The notes below the pieces were generated by a model that was given only the letters and a program-made list of their open reading frames with translations, did no database searches and had not been told where the DNA came from. A stretch of 64,000 nt of DNA from Hufsiella ginkgonis (GTDB lineage: Bacteria > Bacteroidota > Bacteroidia > Sphingobacteriales > Sphingobacteriaceae): NCBI RefSeq assembly GCF_009834915.1, contig NZ_WVHS01000002.1, forward strand, positions 248,001 through 312,000. The letters run 5' to 3'. The stretch's first letter is position 1, and every line of letters begins with the position of its first letter. Below are positions 36,188-44,242 of this stretch, one piece after another. The position numbers and the translations under genes are program-made.

Positions 36188-37567
36188 TTATATTTTTCCG
36201 TTCAATATGTCTATAAAGTAATGATCTCCACCTACTTGTCCGCCTTTAAAAACCACCTCTTTACCGTCAAGCGGCGATCCCGGCGCGTACGCCTTGCATA
36301 AAGGTGCACCGGGCGACAAAGGCGCGATCATTTCCACCGCCTCAATTCCCATCGCCCTGGCGGCGAAGCTGGAGGTATCACCGCCGGCGATCACGATCCG
36401 GCTAACATCACCATGTTGTACGACCGCACGGGCTATATTACCCAGCACGGTACCATAAATACGTGAAGTATGTGATTTCGGGATACCCCGGCTGGCGAAA
36501 AGTGCACGGGAACGCGCGATCCGGTCGTCGTCAATTCCTTTACTGGTATGTACGATTACGCTGGTTCCGTTCTTCAGCCACCCGGCGATCTTTAAACCGG
36601 GCACATTTACAGCCTGTGGGTCATCCGTCAACATTTCCGCAGGCTCCAGCGATATCTCGGCAAACCCGGATTGAACGGCCGTGCCGATCTGGCGGGCGGT
36701 AACCGGTGAACAGCTGCCGGAAATTACCAGGATCGCTTTCTGTGCTGCAGGGTTGGGCCAGTAAACGGGAGGAGTAAGCATACCTCTCGACGTCCAATAT
36801 TTTCCCAGTGCCATTTCAATGCCCGATGAACCTACTGAAAAAAAAGGCTGCCGGCTATCTTCAGCTTCCTGGTCTATCACTTCGCCGGTCACGCGGAGCT
36901 GATCATCGTACAACCCGTCAAAAAGAATAATCCTGTGGCCTGCCTTAAGCCGGGCGTCAATCAGCCCGCGCACTTCATGGGTTTGCTTCCCAAGATCCAG
37001 TATATCTACCAGGCCGATCTTCTTCCCGGTTTGTTTGCCCAGGTGCACACGCAGATCGGCCTCGTCTGCCGGCGTTACCGGGTGGTTTTTCATTGAAGGA
37101 TGCCGGTCGAGCCGGAAGATCTCGCCGGCACTTCCAATTCCCACGCTTGCGAACAGGTTTCCAAACACGCAATACCTGCCCAGCGTAGGCGCCGCCACCA
37201 GCAGTGGCACATACCTTCCGGGAAACAAGGCGGTTCCGGTCTCGATCGCCGTACCTATATTCCCTATAGCAGGCGACGAGTCGAACGTAGAACACACCTT
37301 ATAATGGATATGCCGCGCGCCGGTTTGCCGCATTTTCCAGAATGCGGAGCTGAGCTCGCTTGCCATATCTTCCGGTTCCAGCGAACGGCTGAGTCCCGCA
37401 ACGCCGAATGCCCGGATACCTGGATAGTTACGCAGCGTTTCAGCCGAAGGCGGCGTAATAAACAGCACGGTGCGTACGCCCGACCGGCTCAGCATCTCCA
37501 TCGCATCGGTCGACCCGGTAAAATCGTCACCGTAATACCCCAGTAAAAGTTGCGTACTACTTTGCAT
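36188..37567 (-). CDS. DUF1537 acid-sugar kinase (OtnK/OiaK-like)
   Basis: A 459-residue kinase with YYGDDFTGSTDAMEML at the N-terminus (the DUF1537 Asp-Asp motif) and IVIAGGDTSSFAARAMG at the ATP site near the C-terminus. It is about 65 residues longer than the DtnK-like protein at 11289 and belongs to the group found with RuBisCO-like proteins. It overlaps the RuBisCO-like gene by one base. In D-apiose catabolism a DUF1537 enzyme (OiaK) phosphorylates 3-oxo-isoapionate before a RuBisCO-like enzyme cleaves it; this gene pair fits that arrangement but has not been tested. Confidence 0.85.
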   Translation of the reverse strand: MQSSTQLLLGYYGDDFTGSTDAMEMLSRSGVRTVLFITPPSAETLRNYPGIRAFGVAGLSRSLEPEDMASELSSAFWKMRQTGARHIHYKVCSTFDSSPAIGNIGTAIETGTALFPGRYVPLLVAAPTLGRYCVFGNLFASVGIGSAGEIFRLDRHPSMKNHPVTPADEADLRVHLGKQTGKKIGLVDILDLGKQTHEVRGLIDARLKAGHRIILFDGLYDDQLRVTGEVIDQEAEDSRQPFFSVGSSGIEMALGKYWTSRGMLTPPVYWPNPAAQKAILVISGSCSPVTARQIGTAVQSGFAEISLEPAEMLTDDPQAVNVPGLKIAGWLKNGTSVIVHTSKGIDDDRIARSRALFASRGIPKSHTSRIYGTVLGNIARAVVQHGDVSRIVIAGGDTSSFAARAMGIEAVEMIAPLSPGAPLCKAYAPGSPLDGKEVVFKGGQVGGDHYFIDILNGKI

Positions 37568-38811
37568 TATTTAGTGCCAAACTTTTCGACAGAGCGCCCG
37601 AAAGCAGGGTAGGTTTTTGCCGCTTCTTCCACCGACAAGCCATCGACCGCCGCTTTCCATGCCTGCCTCACCGCCTCCACGCCGGAAGAAGGGCCGTCCG
37701 GGTGCGCCATAATACCGCCGCCCGCCATATAAAGAAGGTCGATGGTTTTTGTCCGGCGGTAAGTTTCCGGCGCCTGGCCTCCCCATTGCCCGGAGGATAC
37801 GACGGGCATGATCGAAAAGCCGCCCAGCATAGGCTCGAGGCAAGCCATTATGGAGCGCACCACCGAATCGTCGGACTCCCAGAACTTATTTTGAATGCCG
37901 TTTACGTGGATCTGGTCTACACCGGCCAGCCGCCAAAGCTTTTGATAGGCAGGGAACCCGATCCCCAGCAATGGATGCCGGTTGAGCATTCCCCAACCGT
38001 TCCGGTGCCCGTGTATGGCTAGTTCTCCCTGGTCGCAGATCTTTTTAGTACCCGAAAGCCCCACACTATTCAGGCTGATCATGGCGCAGTTGCCACCGGC
38101 CGCCAGGATATGTTCGTAGCGATACATCATCTCATCGATTTCGCCGCTGATATTGAAAGCGTACATCACCTCTTTCCCGGTCCGGTCGGCGTGGTGGTTA
38201 AGCACGCGCATAACGGCGTTCACCCGGTCTTCGAACAACGAATTGGCGGAAGAAGAAAGCAGCTCATCGTCCTTAATAAAATCGATGCCGGCCGTTACCA
38301 GGGTCGATACCAGCGTGGCGGTTTCCGAGGGCGTTAAGCCGATACTTGGTTTAATGATGGTACCGATCAGCGGACGGCCGGTAACCCCGGTTAACCTGCG
38401 GCAGCCCTCGATGCCAAAACGCGGGCCCGGAAAATGATCCGCGTAAGAGGGGGGAACATCCAGTTCCATCAATTTCAGACCCGTGAACTGGGTAAGCTCG
38501 TACAAGTTCCCCTGAAGCGTAGAAACCAGCACCGGGAGGTTATAACCAAAATTTTCAATCGACCAGGAGACTTTAATGATGGCCCGGTGGTAAAGCCCGG
38601 TTCCGGCGGCGCTCCCTGGGATGGCAGGCTCAGTAACCGCTTCGAGTAATTCGACGGATTCTACCCGGGCCGCAAAACGCGCTTTTAATGCTTCGGTTTC
38701 ACCGGGAACGGCTACAAAAGTGCCCGACGACTGTTCGCCCGCAAGAATAGCGGCGGCTTTTTCTATCGCTATCGGTGTCTCAATAAAATAGGTGGCAATG
38801 ATCCTTTCCAT
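37567..38811 (-). CDS. RuBisCO-like protein (type IV), OiaX-like candidate
   Basis: A 414-residue RuBisCO large-subunit homologue. The family TIIKPSIGL gives Lys154, GIDFIKDDELLSS gives the carbamylatable Lys180 with Asp182 and Glu183, and GELAIHGHRNGWG and SSGQWGGQ follow. The loop-6 region is NGIQNKFWES instead of the RuBisCO GKLEGE, so carbon fixation is not expected. RuBisCO-like proteins act in methionine salvage or as transcarboxylase/hydrolases on acid-sugar phosphates; the adjacent kinase favours the latter (3-oxo-isoapionate 4-phosphate to 3-phosphoglycerate and glycolate). The start is ATG 38811; TTG 38814 would add one residue. It is first in a four-gene minus-strand operon. Confidence 0.88.
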   Translation of the reverse strand: MERIIATYFIETPIAIEKAAAILAGEQSSGTFVAVPGETEALKARFAARVESVELLEAVTEPAIPGSAAGTGLYHRAIIKVSWSIENFGYNLPVLVSTLQGNLYELTQFTGLKLMELDVPPSYADHFPGPRFGIEGCRRLTGVTGRPLIGTIIKPSIGLTPSETATLVSTLVTAGIDFIKDDELLSSSANSLFEDRVNAVMRVLNHHADRTGKEVMYAFNISGEIDEMMYRYEHILAAGGNCAMISLNSVGLSGTKKICDQGELAIHGHRNGWGMLNRHPLLGIGFPAYQKLWRLAGVDQIHVNGIQNKFWESDDSVVRSIMACLEPMLGGFSIMPVVSSGQWGGQAPETYRRTKTIDLLYMAGGGIMAHPDGPSSGVEAVRQAWKAAVDGLSVEEAAKTYPAFGRSVEKFGTK

Positions 38812-38936
38812 CAAATTTCCTGGCTAAATTGGTTGTGCCGGGAAAGTTAACTGTTTTAGCAATTGGCCGTTAACGTTAGGATAACATCATACATTAGTTT
38901 GAAAAAATGGTATAATGAAGCAGGATCAGGTAGTGG

Positions 38937-38944
38937 TAGTTTTG
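38937..38944 (+). promoter_or_regulatory. Candidate -7 box for the beta-helix operon
   Basis: TAGTTTTG matches TAnnTTTG and lies 29 bases upstream of ATG 38973. The in-frame ATG at 38946 would start almost at the transcription start, supporting the shorter protein. The 161-bp divergent gap to the RuBisCO-like gene also contains a CGTTAACG palindrome near 38869-38876. Confidence 0.4.
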
Positions 38945-38972
38945 AATGCTAGCCAATCCCGAGTCAACCTGC

Positions 38973-40886
38973 ATGCAGAGAGCTATCCTACTATTTTCAT
39001 TGACCCTGGTCTTGTTTTCGCCTTTCAAAGTTACAGGCGCCGAGATCTGGGTTTCTCCCGCCGGTTCTGACAGGAATATTGGGACCAGGGAGTCGCCGCT
39101 GGCCACCTTAAACATGGCGATCCGCAAAGCGAGAGAACTGCGCAGGTTGAACGACCCCGCCCTAAAAGACGGTATCCGGGTGATTATAAGGGGCGGAATT
39201 TACCTGCTCGGCGAACCTGTATTTATCCGGCCGGAAGATTCCGGCACCCCGTCATCACCTACCACCATTATGGCGGCTCCCGGGGAACACCCGGTTTTTT
39301 CGGGCGGCGTAAAGGTAACCGGTTGGAAAAGAACCACGGGCATCGTGCCTGGTTTGCCCATATCGGCGAAAAACAAGGTGTGGGAAGCACCTGCACCGCG
39401 CGCTGGCGGACACCTTTTGCTCACCCGGCAGCTTTGGATAAACAACCTGAAAGCAACCCGCGCCCGCGATCGCAATACCGATAGTATGTCGCGTATCTTA
39501 TCATGGGACCATCGCTCCCAAACCTGCTGGATACCCAAACCGAAAGGGTTTACGTCCGCCGGGGCTAACGGCATGGAAATGCTGATCCAGCAATGGTGGG
39601 CTACCGCGGTGCTCCGCATTAAAACGACCCGGATACAAGGCGACAGCATCCAACTCAGCTTTGTTGAACCGGAAGGCAGGGTACAGTCTGAACATCCCTG
39701 GCCGGCGCCCTGGATCTCTAAAAAAACAGGCAACTCCCCATTTTACTTAACTAACGCGATCCGGTTCCTGGATCAGCCGGGCGAATGGTTCCTCGATGAA
39801 GCTTCACAAAAGATTTATTACTGGCCAAGGCCAGAAGAGAACCCCGCGACTTCGAGTATCATCGTGCCGAAGCTGGAAACACTCGTTAAGGTAACGGGAA
39901 CGACCGACCACCCGGTTTCGCATCTTTACTTCCGGGAAATTTCGTTCGAACATACGGCATGGCTTCGCCCGTCACTAACGGGCAGTGTTCCCCACCAGGC
40001 AGGAATGTACATGCTCGACGCCTATAAATTGGAAATTCCAGGTACACTCGACAAAAAGACACTGGAAAACCAGGCTTGGGTGGGCCGGCCCGCCGCAGGC
40101 ATCGAGTTAAATTATACAGACCATACCGGGTTTTACGGATGCCGTTTCAGGCATATGGCGGCTACCGGCCTGGACTATCACCGGGGGAATATGTCCGATG
40201 AGATCAAGGGGAACATCTTCCAGGACATCGGCGGGACCGCGATCCATGCCGGGGTCTTTTCCGACGAATCGACAGAGGTACACCTACCTTACAACCCCTC
40301 CAACGAGCGCGAGATTACAACTAAGCTATTGATCAGCAATAATTTGATACAGGACGCCGCCAACGAAGACTGGGGATGTGTGGGGATCGGGGCGGGCTAT
40401 GTGCGTGATATCCGGATAGCGCACAACGAGGTGTCGGAAGTGGCTTATACTGGCATCAGTATAGGCTGGGGATGGACCAAAACCCTTAATGCGATGAAAA
40501 ACAACATAATAACCGCAAACAAGATCCATCATTATGCGCGGCATCTGTATGACGTTGCCGCGATCTATACGCTTTCCGCGCAACCAGCGTCGATGATCAC
40601 CGAAAATTATGCCGACAGCATTTACCTGGCGCCCTACGCACACGATCCGCACCACTGGTTCTATCTCTATTGCGATGAAGGCTCTTCGTATATCACGGTT
40701 AAGGACAATTGGTGTCCAAGCCAAAAGTTTTTGCAAAATGCCAATGGGCCCGGTAATGTTTGGGAAAATAACGGGCCGATGGTTTCCGCCGACATTAAAC
40801 GCAACGCCGGGCTGGAAAAAGATTATCAACACCTTCTCCAAGAGAAAACAGTGCTCCGTAATAATTGGCCTATTAATCATGAGTAA
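38973..40886 (+). CDS. Secreted right-handed beta-helix glycan-active protein (GH141-like candidate)
   Basis: A 637-residue exported protein (signal peptide to about residue 23). IWVSPAGSDRNIGTRESPLATL is the usual opening of secreted parallel beta-helix enzymes; later coils carry NLIQDAANEDWG, HNEVSEVAYTGISIGWGW and NKIHHYARHLYDVAAIYTL. This organisation occurs in pectate-lyase-like proteins and in GH141, whose known members include a fucosidase acting on rhamnogalacturonan II. Assignment to GH141 is a guess. Its 3' end overlaps the following mutarotase-like gene by 8 bp. Confidence 0.75.
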   Translation: MQRAILLFSLTLVLFSPFKVTGAEIWVSPAGSDRNIGTRESPLATLNMAIRKARELRRLNDPALKDGIRVIIRGGIYLLGEPVFIRPEDSGTPSSPTTIMAAPGEHPVFSGGVKVTGWKRTTGIVPGLPISAKNKVWEAPAPRAGGHLLLTRQLWINNLKATRARDRNTDSMSRILSWDHRSQTCWIPKPKGFTSAGANGMEMLIQQWWATAVLRIKTTRIQGDSIQLSFVEPEGRVQSEHPWPAPWISKKTGNSPFYLTNAIRFLDQPGEWFLDEASQKIYYWPRPEENPATSSIIVPKLETLVKVTGTTDHPVSHLYFREISFEHTAWLRPSLTGSVPHQAGMYMLDAYKLEIPGTLDKKTLENQAWVGRPAAGIELNYTDHTGFYGCRFRHMAATGLDYHRGNMSDEIKGNIFQDIGGTAIHAGVFSDESTEVHLPYNPSNEREITTKLLISNNLIQDAANEDWGCVGIGAGYVRDIRIAHNEVSEVAYTGISIGWGWTKTLNAMKNNIITANKIHHYARHLYDVAAIYTLSAQPASMITENYADSIYLAPYAHDPHHWFYLYCDEGSSYITVKDNWCPSQKFLQNANGPGNVWENNGPMVSADIKRNAGLEKDYQHLLQEKTVLRNNWPINHE

Positions 40887-41571
40887 ACCAGTGTTCCTGC
40901 TTTTTTGCCTGTTGCCGCCGCTCTTTTTGAGTTGCGGGGAAGTAAAGAAGGAAATCACAACCAAAGACGTATTCCCGGTGATCGAATTGATCGCGCCGGC
41001 AGGCGACTCGATCGCCACGACGACGCTCCTGGCATTTAGTAAAACACATGACCTGCCCGCGGGATCGGTCTATCGGTGGAAGAACCATGCGGTTATTTAC
41101 ACGATGAGTAACCAAACTGAGCTCCCCGAAGAAACGGTCAAAACAGCATTTCCGGGAGCAGATGTCAAGTTATACGAAACGCCCTTCTACCATTTCAACC
41201 GAAGGTTGTGTAAAGACGCCACAGGTGCCGGGGAGTGCGAAAATATCCTGCTCACGGCCAGCCTCGTAGCTGATACCGTCCTGCAAAACGAGTACCTTAA
41301 TTACCATAAGATACAGTTTAAGGAATGGCCCGAAGTATCCGCCGGCTTTTGCAACGCCGATTTCCGGCACTTGCTCGTTTACCGGAACCAGCGCCAACTG
41401 ATGCTGATCATCAGCATCCCCAAAGGAAAGACATTGGACGAACTGAATCCCCGGACCACCGAAAACAATCCGCGTATGGACGACTGGAACAAACTCATGA
41501 CAAAATACCAGGAAGGCATCCCGGGCACTGCCCCGGGCGAGACCTGGGTCTTCTTAAAACCTATTAACTGA
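40879..41571 (+). CDS. Lipoprotein with L-rhamnose mutarotase (RhaM)-like C-terminal domain
   Basis: A 230-residue protein with a lipoprotein-like leader (LFLSCGEV, Cys19). Residues about 135-230 match RhaM/DUF718: YLNYHKIQFKEWPE keeps the Tyr-x3-His pair (Tyr139, His143) and Trp150, and MDDWNKLMTKYQ and GETWVFLKPI match the family end. The family interconverts alpha and beta anomers of L-rhamnose. Residues 30-130 form an extra, possibly ferredoxin-like, domain with PFYHFNRRLC. An envelope-anchored mutarotase would supply the right anomer after extracytoplasmic rhamnosidases act. The start ATG 40879 overlaps the beta-helix gene by 8 bp; the longer in-frame extension is rejected. Confidence 0.75.
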   Translation: MSKPVFLLFCLLPPLFLSCGEVKKEITTKDVFPVIELIAPAGDSIATTTLLAFSKTHDLPAGSVYRWKNHAVIYTMSNQTELPEETVKTAFPGADVKLYETPFYHFNRRLCKDATGAGECENILLTASLVADTVLQNEYLNYHKIQFKEWPEVSAGFCNADFRHLLVYRNQRQLMLIISIPKGKTLDELNPRTTENNPRMDDWNKLMTKYQEGIPGTAPGETWVFLKPIN

Positions 41572-41573
41572 AT

Positions 41574-42614
41574 ATGCTAACCTTAGGAATCCTGGGCCTC
41601 GGTGAAGGCCGCAGCACCATGTCCGCAGCCCTTAACAGTGCCAAGTGGAAGTTAAAAACCATTTGCGACCGCAACGAAGCGCTGTGTCGCCACCGGGCGG
41701 AAGAGTTCAACTTTCACCATTACACCACGCAATACCAGGAGATGCTCGACGATGAGGAGATCGACGTAATCGCCATCTACACGCCCGATCACCTGCATGC
41801 CGATCACGTTAAACAGGCGCTCCTGCACAACAAGCACGTGGTTTGTACCAAGCCGTTTATTGACGACGTTTCGCGGGGGCAGGAGTTGCTCGATCTCGCG
41901 GAACAAACCGGGAAGAAGGTATTTGTAGGTCAAAGTTCACGCTTTTTCGAGCCCATGAAGCGCCAGCGCGCCGATTTTGAAGCGGGCCTGATCGGCGACC
42001 TGGTCACCATCGAGGGCTATTACCATGCCGATCACCGCTGGTTCCTGGAGAAGGGATGGTCGCTGGATAATGCGTTCAAGTGGCTGTACGGAGGCTTGAG
42101 TCACCCGGTCGACTTCATTCGATGGTACCTTCCCGGGATCGAAGAGGTGATGGGCTACGGCATGTTAAGCGCCAATGGCGTTAAGGGCGGGTTAAAAAAT
42201 GCAGATACCATGCACTTCATCTTCAAGGCCAAAGACGGACGTATCGCCCGGGTGAGCGGCGCCTACACCGGCCCGGTTCAGCCGGTTACGCGCGACAGTG
42301 AAATGAGCTGTATCCTCCGCGGCACGCACGGCTGCAGCCAGGCGGATTATATGGACCTCCGTTACGCCATTACTGACCGTACCGGGGAAGAGCGCATCAT
42401 CACCTGGGAACATAAACTCAAGCATTATTTCCGTTTCGAAGGCAAGAGTCACCACGCGGGCGAATACCAGAACTACCTCGAATATTTTGCGGATTGCATC
42501 GCCTCAGGAAAAACCGCATTCCCCGACATTAAAGAAGGGATCGGCACGGTAACGCTGCTGCAGGCCATGGACCGTTCGCTGGAAACCGGTAAACCCGTAA
42601 AGATCGAACTATGA
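41574..42614 (+). CDS. Gfo/Idh/MocA-family oxidoreductase
   Basis: A 346-residue NAD(P)-dependent dehydrogenase. GILGLGEGRSTMSAAL is the Rossmann turn, IAIYTPDHLHADHVKQAL the NADP-side helix, and CTKPFIDD has Thr in place of Glu in the E-K-P motif while keeping Lys. YGGLSHPVDFIRWYLPG provides the active-site His-x3-Asp-type segment (GxxxHxxDxxxW). It sits between a rhamnose mutarotase-like lipoprotein and an SSS symporter with 2- and 4-bp junctions, so it probably oxidises the sugar they deliver. Some D-apiose dehydrogenases are, to my recollection, of this family, which is a possible link to the RuBisCO-like block. Confidence 0.87.
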   Translation: MLTLGILGLGEGRSTMSAALNSAKWKLKTICDRNEALCRHRAEEFNFHHYTTQYQEMLDDEEIDVIAIYTPDHLHADHVKQALLHNKHVVCTKPFIDDVSRGQELLDLAEQTGKKVFVGQSSRFFEPMKRQRADFEAGLIGDLVTIEGYYHADHRWFLEKGWSLDNAFKWLYGGLSHPVDFIRWYLPGIEEVMGYGMLSANGVKGGLKNADTMHFIFKAKDGRIARVSGAYTGPVQPVTRDSEMSCILRGTHGCSQADYMDLRYAITDRTGEERIITWEHKLKHYFRFEGKSHHAGEYQNYLEYFADCIASGKTAFPDIKEGIGTVTLLQAMDRSLETGKPVKIEL

Positions 42615-44200
42615 AAGGAAACATCACCGGTAACCTTACCGCCCTGGATTACGCGATCGTTGTGGCCTACCTGGCGGTCCTTTTTATCATTGGCTTCAGG
42701 GCAAGTTTCTCGAAAAAGGGGGAAACTGGCGGATCGCTGTTCCTGGCCAATAAATCCTTAAGCTGGCCGAGCATCGGTTTTAACATGTGGGGCACGAACG
42801 TAGGGCCTTCTATGCTGCTGGCTTTCGCGAGCATTGGCTATACGACAGGTATCGTGGCGGTTAATTTCGACTGGTATGCGTTTATCTTTCTTTTCCTGCT
42901 TGCCATTGTGTTCGCGCCACGCTATCTGGCGGCTAAGGTGAGCACTATGCCCGAATTTATGGGGAACCGGTACGGGGATTCCACACAGGACATCCTCGCC
43001 TGGTATGCGTTGGTGAAGATCCTGATCTCCTGGCTGTCGCTGGGGTTGTTTGCCGGCGGCTTCCTGGTGCGGCAGATCCTGGGCATCCCGATGGCGCAAT
43101 CTATCGTCGTACTAGTCGCCTTCGCCGGGATATTTACGTTTGCCGGCGGCTTGAAAGCCATCGCGAAAGTGAACGTGTTCCAGATGATCCTGCTGATCGT
43201 GGTTTCACTGACCTTAAGCGTGCTTGGCATCATGAAAGCGGGTGGCCTGGCCAAGGTGTTTCACGGCGTTCCGCCCGGGTACTGGAACCTGTTGCACCCG
43301 GCGAGCGATCCCAAATATCCATGGTACGCCATCCTGCTTGGCTACCCGGTGTCCGCGGTCGCTTTTTTCTGTACGGACCAGGCGATGGTACAATCTGTGC
43401 TGGGCGCCAAAAGCCTGGAACAAGGGCAGTTGGGCATAAACTTCATCGGCTGGTTAAAGATCCTCTCGCTACCGCTGTTTATCCTTACGGGAATCCTTTG
43501 CTTCATCCTTTTCCCCGGGCTTAAAGATCCCAATGAGGCCTATATGACCATGGTAACCAATCTTTTCCCTCCCGGGATGAACGGCCTCGTGATCGTGGTG
43601 CTTATCGCGGTGCTGGTGGGAACCATAGGGTCTTCGCTGAATTCGCTGAGCACCGTCTTTACCATGGACGTATACCTGAAAAAGATCAACCCAAACGCCA
43701 CGAATAAAGAAATCGTGAAGGTGGGCAGGTTGTCGGTTATCGCCGGTTGCATCTTTGCTGTCGCCGTGGCGCTGGCCATCGACAATATAAAAGGGCTGAA
43801 CCTGTTTGACGTCTTTCAATCGGTACTCGGTTTTATCGCGCCCCCCTTAGCGGTAGTTTTCCTGCTTACGGTATTCTGGAAGCGGACAACCAAACTGGCC
43901 GTGAACGCGATCTTATCCGCAGGATCGGCCTTCAGCCTCGGCACAGGCGTACTGTACTTATGGGTATTTACGCCTGACCGGTACGCTTTCTGGCCGCATT
44001 ACATGCTGTTGTCCTTTTACATTTTCGTAATACTGTTCATTGCGGCGATCATTATCTCGCTGCTCAATACCGGCGGCACCACCGTCGGGCAGACAGCCGA
44101 AATGGCAAAGCCCGCAAAACCGACCAGGCGGGTAATGATCCTCTGGGGTGCACTGGCGGCGGTGATGATCGGGCTATACCTGTATTTTAACGGTAACTAA
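42611..44200 (+). CDS. Sodium:solute symporter (SSS family), second copy
   Basis: A 529-residue, about 13-14 TM symporter. ALDYAIVVAYLAVLFIIGF (TM1), FLANKSLSWPSIGFNMWGTN, FAGGLKAIAKVNVFQMILL and FFCTDQAMVQSVLGAKS are SSS/SGLT-type blocks; CTDQxxVQ is the family sugar-symporter signature. It resembles the SglT/rhamnose-type sugar symporters more than the copy at 12467, whose equivalent is YGTDQTVVQRYL. It overlaps the oxidoreductase gene by 4 bp and probably imports the sugar released by the surrounding rhamnosidase and beta-helix proteins. Confidence 0.9.
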   Translation: MKGNITGNLTALDYAIVVAYLAVLFIIGFRASFSKKGETGGSLFLANKSLSWPSIGFNMWGTNVGPSMLLAFASIGYTTGIVAVNFDWYAFIFLFLLAIVFAPRYLAAKVSTMPEFMGNRYGDSTQDILAWYALVKILISWLSLGLFAGGFLVRQILGIPMAQSIVVLVAFAGIFTFAGGLKAIAKVNVFQMILLIVVSLTLSVLGIMKAGGLAKVFHGVPPGYWNLLHPASDPKYPWYAILLGYPVSAVAFFCTDQAMVQSVLGAKSLEQGQLGINFIGWLKILSLPLFILTGILCFILFPGLKDPNEAYMTMVTNLFPPGMNGLVIVVLIAVLVGTIGSSLNSLSTVFTMDVYLKKINPNATNKEIVKVGRLSVIAGCIFAVAVALAIDNIKGLNLFDVFQSVLGFIAPPLAVVFLLTVFWKRTTKLAVNAILSAGSAFSLGTGVLYLWVFTPDRYAFWPHYMLLSFYIFVILFIAAIIISLLNTGGTTVGQTAEMAKPAKPTRRVMILWGALAAVMIGLYLYFNGN

Positions 44201-44242
44201 TAATAACAACCAGCATTCGTACTTCAATTTAACATGCATAAT

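Noticed and set aside
37567-38811. True carbon-fixing RuBisCO
   Set aside because: The loop-6 lysine motif GKLEGE is replaced by NGIQNKFWES and no small-subunit, carboxysome or phosphoribulokinase gene is present; RuBisCO-like protein is the sound call.
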